Source of the DNA: CAADGU01 sp964467705
Lineage (GTDB): Bacteria; Chloroflexota; Anaerolineae; Promineifilales; Promineifilaceae
NCBI GenBank assembly: GCA_964467705.1
Contig: CAYXUZ010000003.1
Span: 1 to 64,000 of the forward strand
DNA: 64,000 nucleotides
Reading direction: 5' to 3'
Position 1 is the first letter of the stretch; each line of letters starts with the position of its first letter. Below the pieces are notes generated by a model. That model made no database searches and was not told the origin of the DNA. It saw only the letters and a list, made by a program, of their open reading frames with translations. This document shows, in pieces, positions 51,425-60,955 of the stretch. Both the position numbers and the translations under genes were made by a program.

Positions 51425-53161
51425 ATGGTTCGATTACTGTTAATCAGTCTGTTTTTGTTGTCCTTTTCTGCCTGTACATTGATCAATGAAACGCCGCCAG
51501 CATCGCCAACGGCCGTTGCCCTCATCACCCCCATTCCACCCACACCCACATCAGCGCCAACCATTGCGCCCACAGACACGGCTACTTCGACTTTGCTCAG
51601 CACAAGTGTGCCCACCATCACCCCCACCCCATTTCCCCCCGACCTTTCCATCAGCCCCGAAGAGGTACGCCTTTATCCCGTGCCGGACATTTACGCCGGT
51701 GAAAAAGTGACCTTTCAAATCCTGGCACACGTGCCAGACAACGTAAATCCCAGAGATGTCACCGTACATTTGCTGGTCAATTATCAGGATGTAGTCAGCG
51801 GCACACTCAACGCCTCCAACTTGCAGGGCAGCGGCGTGGGGTTGTTTGAGTGGGCCTGGGACACCTCCAACGCCGCCGGGGATCATCTAATCCATGTGAT
51901 TTTAGACCGGTATGACACCATTCAGACTGGCGATGAGAACCGGGACAACAATCAGGCCGTGCTGGAAGTGACGGTGCAAGACCCGGCAACATTGTCACAC
52001 CCGCAGCATAGCGCCGCCTGGGTAACGGCCGAAACAAGCTGCTGCGTCTTGCATGTGGTTGAAGGCACAGCCGCCCACCGGGATTTGAACCAATTGATGA
52101 CGGCGGTGGAAACGGCCGTGCAGCAAGCCGTCGCCCGCCTGGGTGAGCAACCCGCCCGCAAACTGGACATCTACCTGATAGACCGCGTCATTGGCCAGGG
52201 TGGATATGCCGGTTACTCAGTGGTCATCTCCTATCTGGATCGCAGCTACGCCAACAATGGCTTTCACCAGATTATGACCCATGAAGCGGCCCACATCCTC
52301 GACCGCCAGTTTGCCCCGGAGCGTATCAATTCACTGGCCGAAGGAGTAGCAGTCTGGGCCAGTGACGGCCATTACAAGCCGGAAAACATAGACCGGCGGG
52401 CAGCCGCCTTAGTGACCATTGGGCAATATGTGCCCCTGGCGCAGCTTTTTGACAATTTCTACCCCGTCCAGCACGAAATTGGCTACCTGGAATCGGCCGG
52501 GTTCGTCAAGTTCCTGATTGATAATTACGGCTGGCGGCGTTTCCGCGACTTTTATAGCAGCGTGTCGGCCGATGATGCCAGTACCCTGTCTGGCGCGGTG
52601 GACGCCAATTTGCAGCAGCACTTTAGCCTGACGCTGGCCGAAGCCGAGAGCCAATGGCTGGCTTTTTTGGCACAACAACCACCCGACCCGGCCACGGTGG
52701 CCGATCTGGAAGCTACTATCCGCTTTTATAACATCATGCGCCGCTACCAGCAGTTGTATGACCCCACCGCCTATTTCCTGACAGCCTGGCTGCCACACCC
52801 AGAGACGTTGGAACGGGAAGGCAACCCGGCTGACCTGACCCGGCACCCCCAGGATGAAGTGAACGTGACATTGGAAGTGATGTTGCAGGCGGCAGACACG
52901 GCCGTGCGCACCGGCAATTACCAGCAGGCCAACATCTTGCTTGACAGCATCGAGCGGGTGTTGACCAGCGGCGAATTTATAGACCCCCTGGCCCGCAACT
53001 ATCTGGAGGTGGTGCGCGTGGCCAACAAAGCCGGCTTTGAAGTACAGCAAGTCGCCCTGAACGGTAATCGAGCGGCGGTTATAGCCACTCCTACCAATGA
53101 CATCAACCTGCTCAATCTAACCGTCCTCCTTTCCGGGGATAACTGGATATTGTCGCAATAA
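51425..53161 (+). CDS. Lipoprotein with peptidase-like HEAAH motif
   Basis: The 578-residue protein has a signal with lipobox SFSAC (residues 13-17), a long Thr/Pro-rich stalk (25-75) and a CARDB-like beta domain (80-185). A gluzincin-type core follows with MTHEAAHILDRQFAP (HExxH near 288) and EGVAVWASDGHY. The C-terminal half is helical. The HEAAH...EG arrangement suggests a zinc peptidase with a third ligand Glu, but the family is not certain. It is the third gene in this window with a stalked metallopeptidase-like design if the broken subtilase is counted. Confidence 0.78.
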   Translation: MVRLLLISLFLLSFSACTLINETPPASPTAVALITPIPPTPTSAPTIAPTDTATSTLLSTSVPTITPTPFPPDLSISPEEVRLYPVPDIYAGEKVTFQILAHVPDNVNPRDVTVHLLVNYQDVVSGTLNASNLQGSGVGLFEWAWDTSNAAGDHLIHVILDRYDTIQTGDENRDNNQAVLEVTVQDPATLSHPQHSAAWVTAETSCCVLHVVEGTAAHRDLNQLMTAVETAVQQAVARLGEQPARKLDIYLIDRVIGQGGYAGYSVVISYLDRSYANNGFHQIMTHEAAHILDRQFAPERINSLAEGVAVWASDGHYKPENIDRRAAALVTIGQYVPLAQLFDNFYPVQHEIGYLESAGFVKFLIDNYGWRRFRDFYSSVSADDASTLSGAVDANLQQHFSLTLAEAESQWLAFLAQQPPDPATVADLEATIRFYNIMRRYQQLYDPTAYFLTAWLPHPETLEREGNPADLTRHPQDEVNVTLEVMLQAADTAVRTGNYQQANILLDSIERVLTSGEFIDPLARNYLEVVRVANKAGFEVQQVALNGNRAAVIATPTNDINLLNLTVLLSGDNWILSQ

Positions 53162-53218
53162 AGCAGCGAAGCCATGCCTGCCGCGCCACGCTCGCAAGAT
53201 GGATCATTTTGGTATTTA

Positions 53219-53227
53219 TGCTACAAT
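53219..53227 (+). promoter_or_regulatory. Extended -10 promoter for the DUF151 gene
   Basis: TGCTACAAT is an extended -10 (TG, one base, TACAAT) without a good -35. It lies about 54 bases before the ATG. Confidence 0.45.
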
Positions 53228-53280
53228 GCCGCTTATAGTGGGATTGACCAATTGGCGAAAAAGTGTAGAAGAGGAATCTC

Positions 53281-53781
53281 ATGATTGAAGTGGTAGTAGA
53301 CAGCATCCGTATCAGTCTGGTCTCGCAGCACCGCATTGTGGTGTTGCGGGAAGTGGACAGCGAGCGCCAGTTACCCATCTGGATCGGCCCCTACGAAGCA
53401 GATGCCATTACTATTGAACTACAAGACGTGGAAGTTTCCCGCCCGGTAACACATGACTTACTCAAAAATGTGATTGCGGCGTTGGGCGGCAAGGTGTCGC
53501 ACGTGTTGATTAAGGCACTGCATGATGGCGTTTTTTATGCCAGCCTGTTTGTAGATATGAACAGTGAATTGAAGGAGATTGACAGCCGCTCCTCCGATGC
53601 CATTGCCCTGGCAGTGCGGGTGAAAGTGCCCATTTTTGTGAATGAAGCGGTGATGGATGAGGTGGGCGTTTTACCAGAGCCGGATATTTTGGAAGAGGAA
53701 GGCGAAGGGGCTGAAGGTGAAGTCTTGGATGTCTTTTCGGACTTTGTAGATTCGCTGGATTTTGAGGATTTTGACGAGTGA
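53281..53781 (+). CDS. Bifunctional nuclease family protein (DUF151)
   Basis: The 166-residue protein reads MIEVVVDSIRISLVSQHRIV, IGPYEADAIT and VTHDLLKNVIAALGGKVSHV. The region SRSSDAIALAVRVKVPIFVN is diagnostic for DUF151/BFN. The acidic tail after residue 140 (ILEEEGEGAEGEV) is an extension. Some DUF151 proteins have dual DNase/RNase activity in plants; the bacterial role is poorly known. A strong terminator follows. Confidence 0.93.
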   Translation: MIEVVVDSIRISLVSQHRIVVLREVDSERQLPIWIGPYEADAITIELQDVEVSRPVTHDLLKNVIAALGGKVSHVLIKALHDGVFYASLFVDMNSELKEIDSRSSDAIALAVRVKVPIFVNEAVMDEVGVLPEPDILEEEGEGAEGEVLDVFSDFVDSLDFEDFDE

Positions 53782-53800
53782 TCCGAGACAGAGACCTGAC

Positions 53801-53833
53801 AAAAAAAGACCGCAGTGCTTGACTGCGGCCTTT
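53801..53833 (+). terminator. Bidirectional terminator between DUF151 and the convergent membrane protein
   Basis: CCGCAGT (53810-53816) pairs with ACTGCGG (53822-53828), with a run of A before and T after. It serves both convergent genes. Confidence 0.85.
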
Positions 53834-53857
53834 CCCTCCTTAACAGGACGCTGCCGT

Positions 53858-54919
53858 CTAGTATTCCAGCAGATCGTCACCTTCCACTTGAACATTCGCC
53901 GTTGCCCCGGCATCACTGCTTTTGGCCCAAGCCGAAAGTTCAATAGTAAAGGTCTCAAAATAGCTTTGCGGCGGCAGGTTGCCCCCTTCGCCGTAGCGCA
54001 GTTCTTTAATTTCCGCATTGATGATCAGCGCGGCCGTTTCCAGCACAATCACCTCACCTTCACCCGCCAGAATGGGTTCCCCTTTGGGGGCAAGTTTGGC
54101 TTTGATGGCATCATCATAGAAGGCATGGTCACTCATAATCACTTTGGTCACGGTACGAATATCGTTCTTGTCAAAGAGCCACACCTCAAACGCGGTCACA
54201 TTCTTGGGTGAATCAGTGCCGATGGATTCGGCAATACCCACACCACATTCACCCAGGAAATCACCGTTGGTGTTTTCAATGCTGTGCGAGTCGTCGAAAT
54301 TGTCACGGCCGTAGGTATAATTGCTGGGGAAACGGGCCAACGGGATCGCATTCACTTCTTCGGTACTGATTGGCCCGGCCTCCGGCATGTCATAATACGT
54401 ACTGGGGCCTTCGTCATCCCCCACCGACCGCCGCATCCGCAGCACCAGAATGATACCGACCGCCAACACAATCAGGACGATGATCAACAGGATAATCAGC
54501 CCATTGCCGCCACCTTCTTCGGCTGGCGGGGTGGTTGGTTGCCCCTCGGTGCCCGGAACGGGCGTCGCTACGGCCGCTCCAGTACAATCCTGCCCGCCAC
54601 TGACAACCCGTGCCATCTCATTGTACGTGTTCATGGTGGCCTGATCTGGCGCGGAGGGCACGGCCGCACAAATGACGGCATACGGGTCGCTAAAAACGCT
54701 GAACGCCTGGGTTACAATCTGCGGGTTGCCTGTTTGCCCAAACGAAAAAGCAATGGCGTTCACATATCGGTCTGTATATGTGGACGATAAATCATCAGGC
54801 GAGGCATTGGCTTCCCATACATAGTCCACTGGATTTATCACCCAGGCATAAAGCAACCCCAATCCCAATCCCGCAAAAAACGCCACAATCACGAGAAGAT
54901 ACTTTCTTATAAAATCCAT
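53858..54919 (-). CDS. Two-span membrane protein, unknown
   Basis: The 353-residue protein has a first membrane segment at residues 7-29 and a second at about 141-163 (NGLIILLIIVLIVLAVGIIL). An external loop with Cys at 83 and 111 lies between them, and a C-terminal cytosolic domain of about 180 residues contains PKNVTAFEVWLFDKNDIRTV. The C-terminal domain looks soluble and beta-rich. No family is recognised. The gene converges on DUF151 at a shared terminator. Confidence 0.72.
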   Translation of the reverse strand: MDFIRKYLLVIVAFFAGLGLGLLYAWVINPVDYVWEANASPDDLSSTYTDRYVNAIAFSFGQTGNPQIVTQAFSVFSDPYAVICAAVPSAPDQATMNTYNEMARVVSGGQDCTGAAVATPVPGTEGQPTTPPAEEGGGNGLIILLIIVLIVLAVGIILVLRMRRSVGDDEGPSTYYDMPEAGPISTEEVNAIPLARFPSNYTYGRDNFDDSHSIENTNGDFLGECGVGIAESIGTDSPKNVTAFEVWLFDKNDIRTVTKVIMSDHAFYDDAIKAKLAPKGEPILAGEGEVIVLETAALIINAEIKELRYGEGGNLPPQSYFETFTIELSAWAKSSDAGATANVQVEGDDLLEY

Positions 54920-55026
54920 GCGGCACCTACCTTGTTATTGCCCCCTGATGGGATGCAACATATAACATTATGTACATCCCCTCTGCTGCGAGTATCTTAC
55001 CATAACATAAAGTTGCGTCAAGTATT

Positions 55027-57966
55027 ATGTTTAATTACGATTCTGCTCAACTGAACGATTTCCTACAAACACTGCAAAAAGAGGTAAAAGGCCACCTGCG
55101 CACGGATAACTACGGCCGTACCCTCTACAGCACCGACGCCTCCATCTACCAGGTCATGCCCCTGGCCGTGTTCATTCCGCAGACGGTAGAAGAAGTGCAA
55201 ACGGCCGTCACCCTCGCTGCTCAATACCAGATTCCCTTGCTGCCCCGCGCCGGTGGCAGCAGTCTGGCCGGGCAGGCCGTCAACAGTGCCCTAGTGCTGG
55301 ACTTCAGCCGCCACCTGGATGCCATTCTGGAAGTGAACGCCGCTGAACGTTGGGTGCGCGTCCAACCGGGTGTGGTGTTGGATGAACTCAATCTGCACCT
55401 CCAACCATATGGTCTGCAATTTGGCCCCGACCCGGCCAGCAGTAGCCGCGCCTGCCTGGGTGGCATCGTCTCCAACAATTCCACCGGAGCGCACTCCATC
55501 CTTTACGGCATGACGGCTGACCACCTGCTGGCGGCGAACGTGCTGCTGAACGACGGTTCGTCGGCCTACCTCGCCGACTGGGATGAGGGGGAAGTGCGGC
55601 AGAGGATGAGCGGCAACGGCCGTCTGGCCGAAATCGCCACCGCTCTGCACACACTCATTCAAGACCCAACTAACCAGGGGATTGTGCGGGCGCACACGCC
55701 CCGTCACTGGCGTCGCTGCGGCGGCTACAACCTGGATCGGCTGATTCCCGGCACAGCCACCTACCACCAACCGCTCCCACCCGGTTTTAATCTGGCCGCC
55801 CTCTTTTGTGGCGCGGAAGGCACATTGGGCGTCCTTACCGAACTCAAACTGAATCTGGTGCCCCGCCCCAAACAAACGGCCGTCGCCGTCCTCTCTTTTG
55901 CCACCATGCGGGAGGCACTCACGGCCGTGCCCACCCTGCTGGAAAGCAACCCTGCGGCCATCGAACTGCTGGATAACCGCCAGTTGCAGTTGTGTCGCCA
56001 ACATCCTGGCCTCAGCCGCCAGCTTGCCAGCTTTATCACCGGCGACCCGTTTTGTCTACTTATCATGGAATTGAACGGTGAGAGTGAAACGGAATTGCGG
56101 GCGCGGCTAGACGGGTTAGCAAGGTTTGTGAAACAGCAAGGGGTGGCGGCAACGGCCGTTATCCCCCTTCTACATCCCCAGCAGCAGGCCAACGTCTGGG
56201 CCGTGCGCAAAGGCGGCCTGGGGCTGCTGATGAGCCAGCGCGGCGACACCAAACCGATCCCGTTTATCGAGGACACGGCCGTGCCCGTCGAACATCTGGC
56301 CGACTACGTAGACAAACTAACCGCCTTCTGCGCCGATTTGGGCACAGAACTTTCCGCCTACGCCCACGCCAGCGCCGGCTGCCTGCACATTCGGCCACTC
56401 ATCAACACCAAGATGGCCGCCGAGGTTGCCAAAATGCCGCAAATCGCTCAATTTGCGGTGGAACTCTTGCGTGGGTATGACGGGGCGTGGAGCAGTGAAC
56501 ATGGCGACGGCCGTTGCCGCTCCTGGCTCAACGAAGCCTTCTTTGGCCCCGAATTGTACAGCCTCTACCGGCAGGTGAAACAGATTTTTGATCCGCACAA
56601 CCTGTTCAATCCCGGCAACATCGTGAATGCCCCACCCATGACCGAAAATCTGCGCCTAGGGCCAACCTATGAAGTCATCCCGCTCACCACGCATCTCGAT
56701 TTCCGCACTGACGGCGGTTTTCACCGGGCGGTGGAGATGTGCAACGGTGCGGCCGTTTGCCGCAAACGGACGACGGGCGCGATGTGCCCCAGCTTCATGG
56801 CCACCCGCGACGAGGAAGACAGCACCCGCGGCCGGGCCAATGCCCTACGCGCCGCCCTATCTGGCCTATTGCCACCGGAAGAATTGACCAGCCCACGTAT
56901 GTATGAGGTGATGGAACTATGTGTATCTTGCAAAGCGTGTCGGGCGGAATGTCCTTCGGCCGTAGATATGGCCAAGATCAAGACGGAGTTTCTGGCGCAC
57001 TATTACGCTGTGCATCGCCGCCCCCGCCGCGACTACCTTTTTGCGCACGTACACACCCTCGGCCGCCTCAGCGGTGGTTGGCGAGCGCCGCTGGTGAATG
57101 GGCTGTTACGCAACGGGCTGATTCGCCGGGGCATGGAACGATGGTTGAGGATTGCGTCCGCACGGCCGTTGCCGCCCTTTGCCCGCCACCCCTTTCCCAC
57201 CTGGTTCAAACAACACGCGCCTGGGAACGGCCGTCCCGTTGTCCTATTCGTAGACACCCTCTCCGGCTACAACTACCCACACGTTTCCATTGCCGCCACC
57301 GAACTGCTGACGGCGGCGGGCTGCCGGGTCATCGTGCCCGGCGTACTGGACAGCGGCCGCCCGGCGTTTAGCAAAGGGATGGTGGACGTAGCGCGGAACA
57401 CGGCCGTAACCGTCTTGAATATCCTGGCCCCTTTTGCCGCACAAGGGCTGCCCATCCTCTTCCTGGAACCGGGCGACCTCTCCATGCTGCTGGATGATTA
57501 CGCCGCGCTGCTGCCGGACGATGAGCGATTGCCCGCCGTCGCCGCCCACTGCCGCAGCCTGGAACAATTCATCGTGGAATTGGCGGATGCGGGCGAACTC
57601 AATCTCACGTTTACAGAGGAAACGCGGCCGGTGATTTTACATGGGCACTGCCACCAAAAGGCGATCACGGGTACGGCCGTGACCCGCCGTTTCCTCAGTC
57701 TGCCACCCGGTTATGCCATCACTGAACTGGACACAAGCTGCTGCGGCATGGCCGGGTCGTTTGGTTATGAAGCCGAACACGTCGGCATCTCCTGGCAAAT
57801 GGCGGAGCGCCGCTTGCTGCCCGCCGCCCGCGCCGCCGTCCCGGAGACGTTGATCGTGGCTACCGGTGTAAGCTGCCGCCAGCAAATCTGGCAGGGCAGT
57901 GGGCGGATGGCGCTGCACCCGGCGGAAGTGCTGCGGGGGGCGTTGAGAGATTGGGCTGTGATGTAA
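55027..57966 (+). CDS. FAD-linked oxidase fused to Fe-S and CCG domains (glycolate/D-lactate dehydrogenase-like)
   Basis: The 979-residue protein has an FAD-binding_4 domain (residues 15-240; LLPRAGGSSLAGQAVNSALV and FGPDPASSSRACLGGIVSNN). An FAD-linked oxidase C-terminal domain (240-540; EHGDGRCRS) and an Fe-S segment (CVSCKACRAECP near 632) follow. The last part is a cysteine-rich CCG domain (HGHCHQKA, CCGMAGSFGYEAEH near 905). Such single-chain proteins correspond to GlcD plus GlcF fused. They oxidise a 2-hydroxy acid and pass electrons to the respiratory chain; the exact substrate is not readable. The last codons lie in a perfect 22-bp inverted repeat. Confidence 0.93.
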   Translation: MFNYDSAQLNDFLQTLQKEVKGHLRTDNYGRTLYSTDASIYQVMPLAVFIPQTVEEVQTAVTLAAQYQIPLLPRAGGSSLAGQAVNSALVLDFSRHLDAILEVNAAERWVRVQPGVVLDELNLHLQPYGLQFGPDPASSSRACLGGIVSNNSTGAHSILYGMTADHLLAANVLLNDGSSAYLADWDEGEVRQRMSGNGRLAEIATALHTLIQDPTNQGIVRAHTPRHWRRCGGYNLDRLIPGTATYHQPLPPGFNLAALFCGAEGTLGVLTELKLNLVPRPKQTAVAVLSFATMREALTAVPTLLESNPAAIELLDNRQLQLCRQHPGLSRQLASFITGDPFCLLIMELNGESETELRARLDGLARFVKQQGVAATAVIPLLHPQQQANVWAVRKGGLGLLMSQRGDTKPIPFIEDTAVPVEHLADYVDKLTAFCADLGTELSAYAHASAGCLHIRPLINTKMAAEVAKMPQIAQFAVELLRGYDGAWSSEHGDGRCRSWLNEAFFGPELYSLYRQVKQIFDPHNLFNPGNIVNAPPMTENLRLGPTYEVIPLTTHLDFRTDGGFHRAVEMCNGAAVCRKRTTGAMCPSFMATRDEEDSTRGRANALRAALSGLLPPEELTSPRMYEVMELCVSCKACRAECPSAVDMAKIKTEFLAHYYAVHRRPRRDYLFAHVHTLGRLSGGWRAPLVNGLLRNGLIRRGMERWLRIASARPLPPFARHPFPTWFKQHAPGNGRPVVLFVDTLSGYNYPHVSIAATELLTAAGCRVIVPGVLDSGRPAFSKGMVDVARNTAVTVLNILAPFAAQGLPILFLEPGDLSMLLDDYAALLPDDERLPAVAAHCRSLEQFIVELADAGELNLTFTEETRPVILHGHCHQKAITGTAVTRRFLSLPPGYAITELDTSCCGMAGSFGYEAEHVGISWQMAERRLLPAARAAVPETLIVATGVSCRQQIWQGSGRMALHPAEVLRGALRDWAVM

Positions 57967-57999
57967 TGCGATTTGCCAAATCGCATTACATCACAGCCC
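57953..57999. repeat. 22-bp perfect inverted repeat at the end of the oxidase gene
   Basis: The arm 57953-57974 (ending ATGTAATGCGATTT, including the stop) is perfectly complementary to 57978-57999, with a 3-base loop GCC. It mirrors the last codons of the gene and may stop transcription or protect the mRNA. Confidence 0.93.
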
Positions 58000-58007
58000 A
58001 GTGCCAA

Positions 58008-58036
58008 TTGCGCCGGGGCACGGCCGTTGTTATACT
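58008..58036 (+). promoter_or_regulatory. Candidate promoter of the SCP2 gene
   Basis: TTGCGC (58008-58013), 17 bases and TATACT (58031-58036). The -35 is weak, the -10 good. Confidence 0.4.
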
Positions 58037-58093
58037 CTCCGCGTCAATCCAATTCCCGGCCTTCTGGCACAAGAACAAATTTAGGAGACACAA

Positions 58094-58408
58094 ATGACAA
58101 CACCTGCTGAAATTCTGAACAAACTTCCTTCTACGGTAGACCCGGCCAAACTGGCGGGTATGAACGCTACCGTCGTTTTTGACCTCTCCGGGGACAACGG
58201 CGGTAAATGGACGCTAAAAGTTGCCGATGGCGCCGCCAACGTCACCGATGGCGCTGATCCCGGCGCATCTGCCACCATCAAAATGACCGACGCTGATTAC
58301 GTGGCTATGACCAGCGGCAGTCTGAACCCGATGATGGCCTTCATGTCCGGCAAAATCAAGGTCGAAGGCGACCTGAACACGGTGATGAAGCTGCAATCTA
58401 TTATGTGA
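58094..58408 (+). CDS. SCP2 sterol-binding domain protein
   Basis: The 104-residue protein, preceded by AGGAG, reads VVFDLSGDNGGKWTLKVADG, PGASATIKMTDADYVAM and GKIKVEGDLNTVMKLQ. These are typical of stand-alone bacterial SCP2 domains. It binds hydrophobic ligands and the ligand is unknown. The gene is monocistronic with its own terminator. Confidence 0.92.
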   Translation: MTTPAEILNKLPSTVDPAKLAGMNATVVFDLSGDNGGKWTLKVADGAANVTDGADPGASATIKMTDADYVAMTSGSLNPMMAFMSGKIKVEGDLNTVMKLQSIM

Positions 58409-58412
58409 GAAC

Positions 58413-58443
58413 AAAAAGCCCGCTCTGAGAGCGGGCTTTTTTA
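58413..58443 (+). terminator. Rho-independent terminator of the SCP2 gene
   Basis: AGCCCGCTCT pairs with AGAGCGGGCT around GAG, followed by a run of T. The flanking A-run would also work on the minus strand. Confidence 0.92.
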
Positions 58444-58451
58444 TACCTGGT

Positions 58452-58488
58452 TTAGACATACGATTTCTCAAAGAAATCGTATGTCTAA
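58452..58488. repeat. Perfect 17-bp inverted repeat at the end of the amidohydrolase gene
   Basis: TTAGACATACGATTTCT (58452-58468) pairs exactly with 58472-58488, including the minus-strand stop codon. Its outer part resembles the AGACATCCGATTT arm of the element at 36194. Confidence 0.88.
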
Positions 58489-60476
58489 GAAACAGCGTTC
58501 ATGGCGATTTCGGCGTATTCCTGCCGTTCGGCCGTGTCCAGCGGCACCCCCATTTGCGATAACATCGCGGCAATCAGACCGGCCTTGCGTTCCGCGTCAG
58601 TGCGTGACCAGGTGCGGGATTTGATTTCTAAAAAGTGGCCGGGCAGGTCTGGTTTGAGCACCTTGTCCAGATTAACGGCAAAATCGGTGTCCTGATACAA
58701 AATGTGCCAGCGCAGCCGGTCTTTGCACACCTCTAATTCCTGGGCGGGGGCAAAGTATTCACGGTAAAAACGCAGGCTGCGGTCGGCTTCGGCCAGGTAG
58801 CGGGAGCGGGAGAGCATGACGGCGTTGGGGAATTCCTGCCGCTCCGCCTGGCTGGTAAGGGTGAGCCGGGAGCGGGTCTGGTACACCAGGTCGTCGTCGC
58901 CGATGAATTCGTCTTCGCGGTGGCGCAGGCGGGCGGCGTCCGGGTCTTCGCCCGCAAAGATGAAGTAGTGGTCATACTGTTTGTAATGGGCGTGGCGGGT
59001 GATTTTGCATTGGTCGCTGTGCAAGAAGGTGAGCACGGCCGTCCGGTCCACATCCGGCACCTTCACCTGTACCTCAAAACTTTGCTGCCGCTTGACGCCG
59101 GAGAGCAAGACCAGTTTGTTGTAGGGGCTGGATTCCCGTTCCAGCACAAAAGCATCAATCTTTTTGGCAACGGCCGTCGCCGCTTCCAGCGCGGCCGCTT
59201 CGTCTACAGTTAACAGTTGTTGGTCACGCAGCAGCCAACGGCCGTTACACATCACATCTTGCACATCCCCCGCCTTCGCCGCATAAATCAGCCGCGAATA
59301 GATGGCGTCCGGGTTATTGGCAAAATGGGGCCGGTTATGTACCCCATCCATATTCACAATCGCCAGGTCGGCCCGTTTGCCCACCTCCAGACTGCCGGTG
59401 ATATGCCCCATATGCAGCGCCCGCGCCCCACCAATCGTGGCCAGCATCAATGCCTGCCGCGCCGGCAACACCGTCGGGTCATTGCTCTTGGTCTTGGCCA
59501 GCAGCGCCGCCAGTCGCATTTCCTCAAACATATCCAGGTCATTGTTGCTGGCCGGGCCGTCCGTACCTACGCCCACATTCAGCCCCATGTCCAGCATCTC
59601 ACTCACCTGGGCAATGCCGGAGGCCAGCTTCAGATTGCTGGTGGGGCAGTGAGCCACGCCCGCATTGGCTTTTTTCAGGGCGTACATCTCGCTCTGATCC
59701 AGATGGACACAATGGGCGGCTAATAATTTCGTTTCCAGAAGTCCCTGGCTGGCAATCCATTCCACCACCGACATCTGGTTTTGGGTGCGGCTGTTTTCCG
59801 CTTCCAGGGCCGTTTCGGCGACGTGCGTGTGGATGGGCACGTTGTAGGCACGGGCCAGGTCGGCGCAGGCGCGGTCCATCTCTGGCGTGCCGGTGTACCA
59901 GGCATGAGGGGCGACGGCCGGTTGGATGAGCGGATGGCCGTTCCACCGTTCGATGAAGCGGCGGCACAATACCAGTGCGTCTTCATACGTGGCCGCGTCG
60001 GGAGCGGGGAAGACGAGCACGGTCTGGCCTAATAAGGCTCTCATGCCGATCACGGCCGTTTCCGCCGCAATGTCGTCCTCAAAATAGTACATATCGGCAA
60101 AGGCCGTCACGCCGGAGCGAATCATCTCCGCGCAGGCGATTTGGGTACCCAGTTTCACAAATTCGGGGGTGACAAATTCCCGTTCCAGGGGCATCAGGTA
60201 GCCCAGCCACACGTCCAAACGCAGGTCGTCGTTCAGGCCACGCAGCAGGGTCATGGGGATGTGGGTGTGGGCGTTCACCAGGCCGGGGATGATGACTTGC
60301 CCGGTGCAATCTACGGTTTCGACGGCCGTGTACGCCGCCTGTATCTGCGCCATCGACCCAATTGCCACAATGGAATCGCCACGAATGGCGATACCCGCGT
60401 TGGGGAAAATGTCGTAAGCGGGGTTCATGGTCACGGCCGTGCCGCCCAACAGTAACACGTCAACTTTTTCAGTCAT
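58485..60476 (-). CDS. Amidohydrolase fused to a CYTH-like domain
   Basis: The 663-residue protein begins MTEKVDVLLLGG, after GGAG; a longer frame runs into the neighbouring gene and is rejected. Residues 1-430 form a metal-dependent hydrolase of the MTA/SAH deaminase-like group: NAHTH (70-72), HTHVAET, AAHCVHL and GTDGPASNND. From about 470 the protein continues with QSFEVQVKVPDVDRTAVLTF, LRHREDEFIG and a HFLEIKSRTWSRTDAERKAG stretch. Those resemble the E-rich tunnel of CYTH domains. The combined length exceeds ordinary amidohydrolases by over 200 residues. The CYTH domain suggests phosphate or nucleotide binding. The substrate is unknown. Confidence 0.84.
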   Translation of the reverse strand: MTEKVDVLLLGGTAVTMNPAYDIFPNAGIAIRGDSIVAIGSMAQIQAAYTAVETVDCTGQVIIPGLVNAHTHIPMTLLRGLNDDLRLDVWLGYLMPLEREFVTPEFVKLGTQIACAEMIRSGVTAFADMYYFEDDIAAETAVIGMRALLGQTVLVFPAPDAATYEDALVLCRRFIERWNGHPLIQPAVAPHAWYTGTPEMDRACADLARAYNVPIHTHVAETALEAENSRTQNQMSVVEWIASQGLLETKLLAAHCVHLDQSEMYALKKANAGVAHCPTSNLKLASGIAQVSEMLDMGLNVGVGTDGPASNNDLDMFEEMRLAALLAKTKSNDPTVLPARQALMLATIGGARALHMGHITGSLEVGKRADLAIVNMDGVHNRPHFANNPDAIYSRLIYAAKAGDVQDVMCNGRWLLRDQQLLTVDEAAALEAATAVAKKIDAFVLERESSPYNKLVLLSGVKRQQSFEVQVKVPDVDRTAVLTFLHSDQCKITRHAHYKQYDHYFIFAGEDPDAARLRHREDEFIGDDDLVYQTRSRLTLTSQAERQEFPNAVMLSRSRYLAEADRSLRFYREYFAPAQELEVCKDRLRWHILYQDTDFAVNLDKVLKPDLPGHFLEIKSRTWSRTDAERKAGLIAAMLSQMGVPLDTAERQEYAEIAMNAVS

Positions 60477-60492
60477 CAGCTTTCTCCTTGTG

Positions 60493-60918
60493 TCAATCAG
60501 CAACCCCCTTCTGGCCGATGATCCTGGTGATCTTGGCACGAATGAGCCATTCACCGGGGACACCGTTGCGACGGCCGTACTCCTCTGCCCGTGCCTCGCC
60601 CATATAACGGGCGGCAATTTTGGTGGCCCAGGTCAACAGGTTGTACAAATCTTCGTCAATGGTCGCTGTCCCTTCCACCAGCACAAAGTCATAGGGCGGG
60701 TTTTCATTATCCACGCAGAGGGCGATACGGCCGTCGCGTTGCAGCCAGGCGGCTTTAGCCGACTTATGCCAGGTGGTGAAAACCAGTTCATCGCCGTCCA
60801 GCAAAAACCAGATGGGCACAACATGGGGACGGCCGTCGGCCCGCACCGTCGCCAGCTTCCCCGTGCGCGCCCCTTGTGACAAAAAAACACGAGCCTCATC
60901 CACTGTCATGTCTTTCAT
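60493..60918 (-). CDS. PPOX/F420- or FMN-binding flavoprotein
   Basis: The 141-residue protein is a compact split barrel: GKLATVRADGRPHVVPIWFL, DELVFTTWHKSAKAAWLQRD and GRIALCVDNENPPYDFVLVE. This is the pyridoxamine phosphate oxidase-like family, including F420-dependent reductases of the TIGR03618 type. FMN versus F420 cannot be told from the sequence alone. It lies 17 bases upstream of the amidohydrolase start, in the same direction, so the two are likely co-transcribed. Confidence 0.88.
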   Translation of the reverse strand: MKDMTVDEARVFLSQGARTGKLATVRADGRPHVVPIWFLLDGDELVFTTWHKSAKAAWLQRDGRIALCVDNENPPYDFVLVEGTATIDEDLYNLLTWATKIAARYMGEARAEEYGRRNGVPGEWLIRAKITRIIGQKGVAD

Positions 60919-60955
60919 TACTAATTTCTCAAATCCGTCCGTTTACTATAATAAA

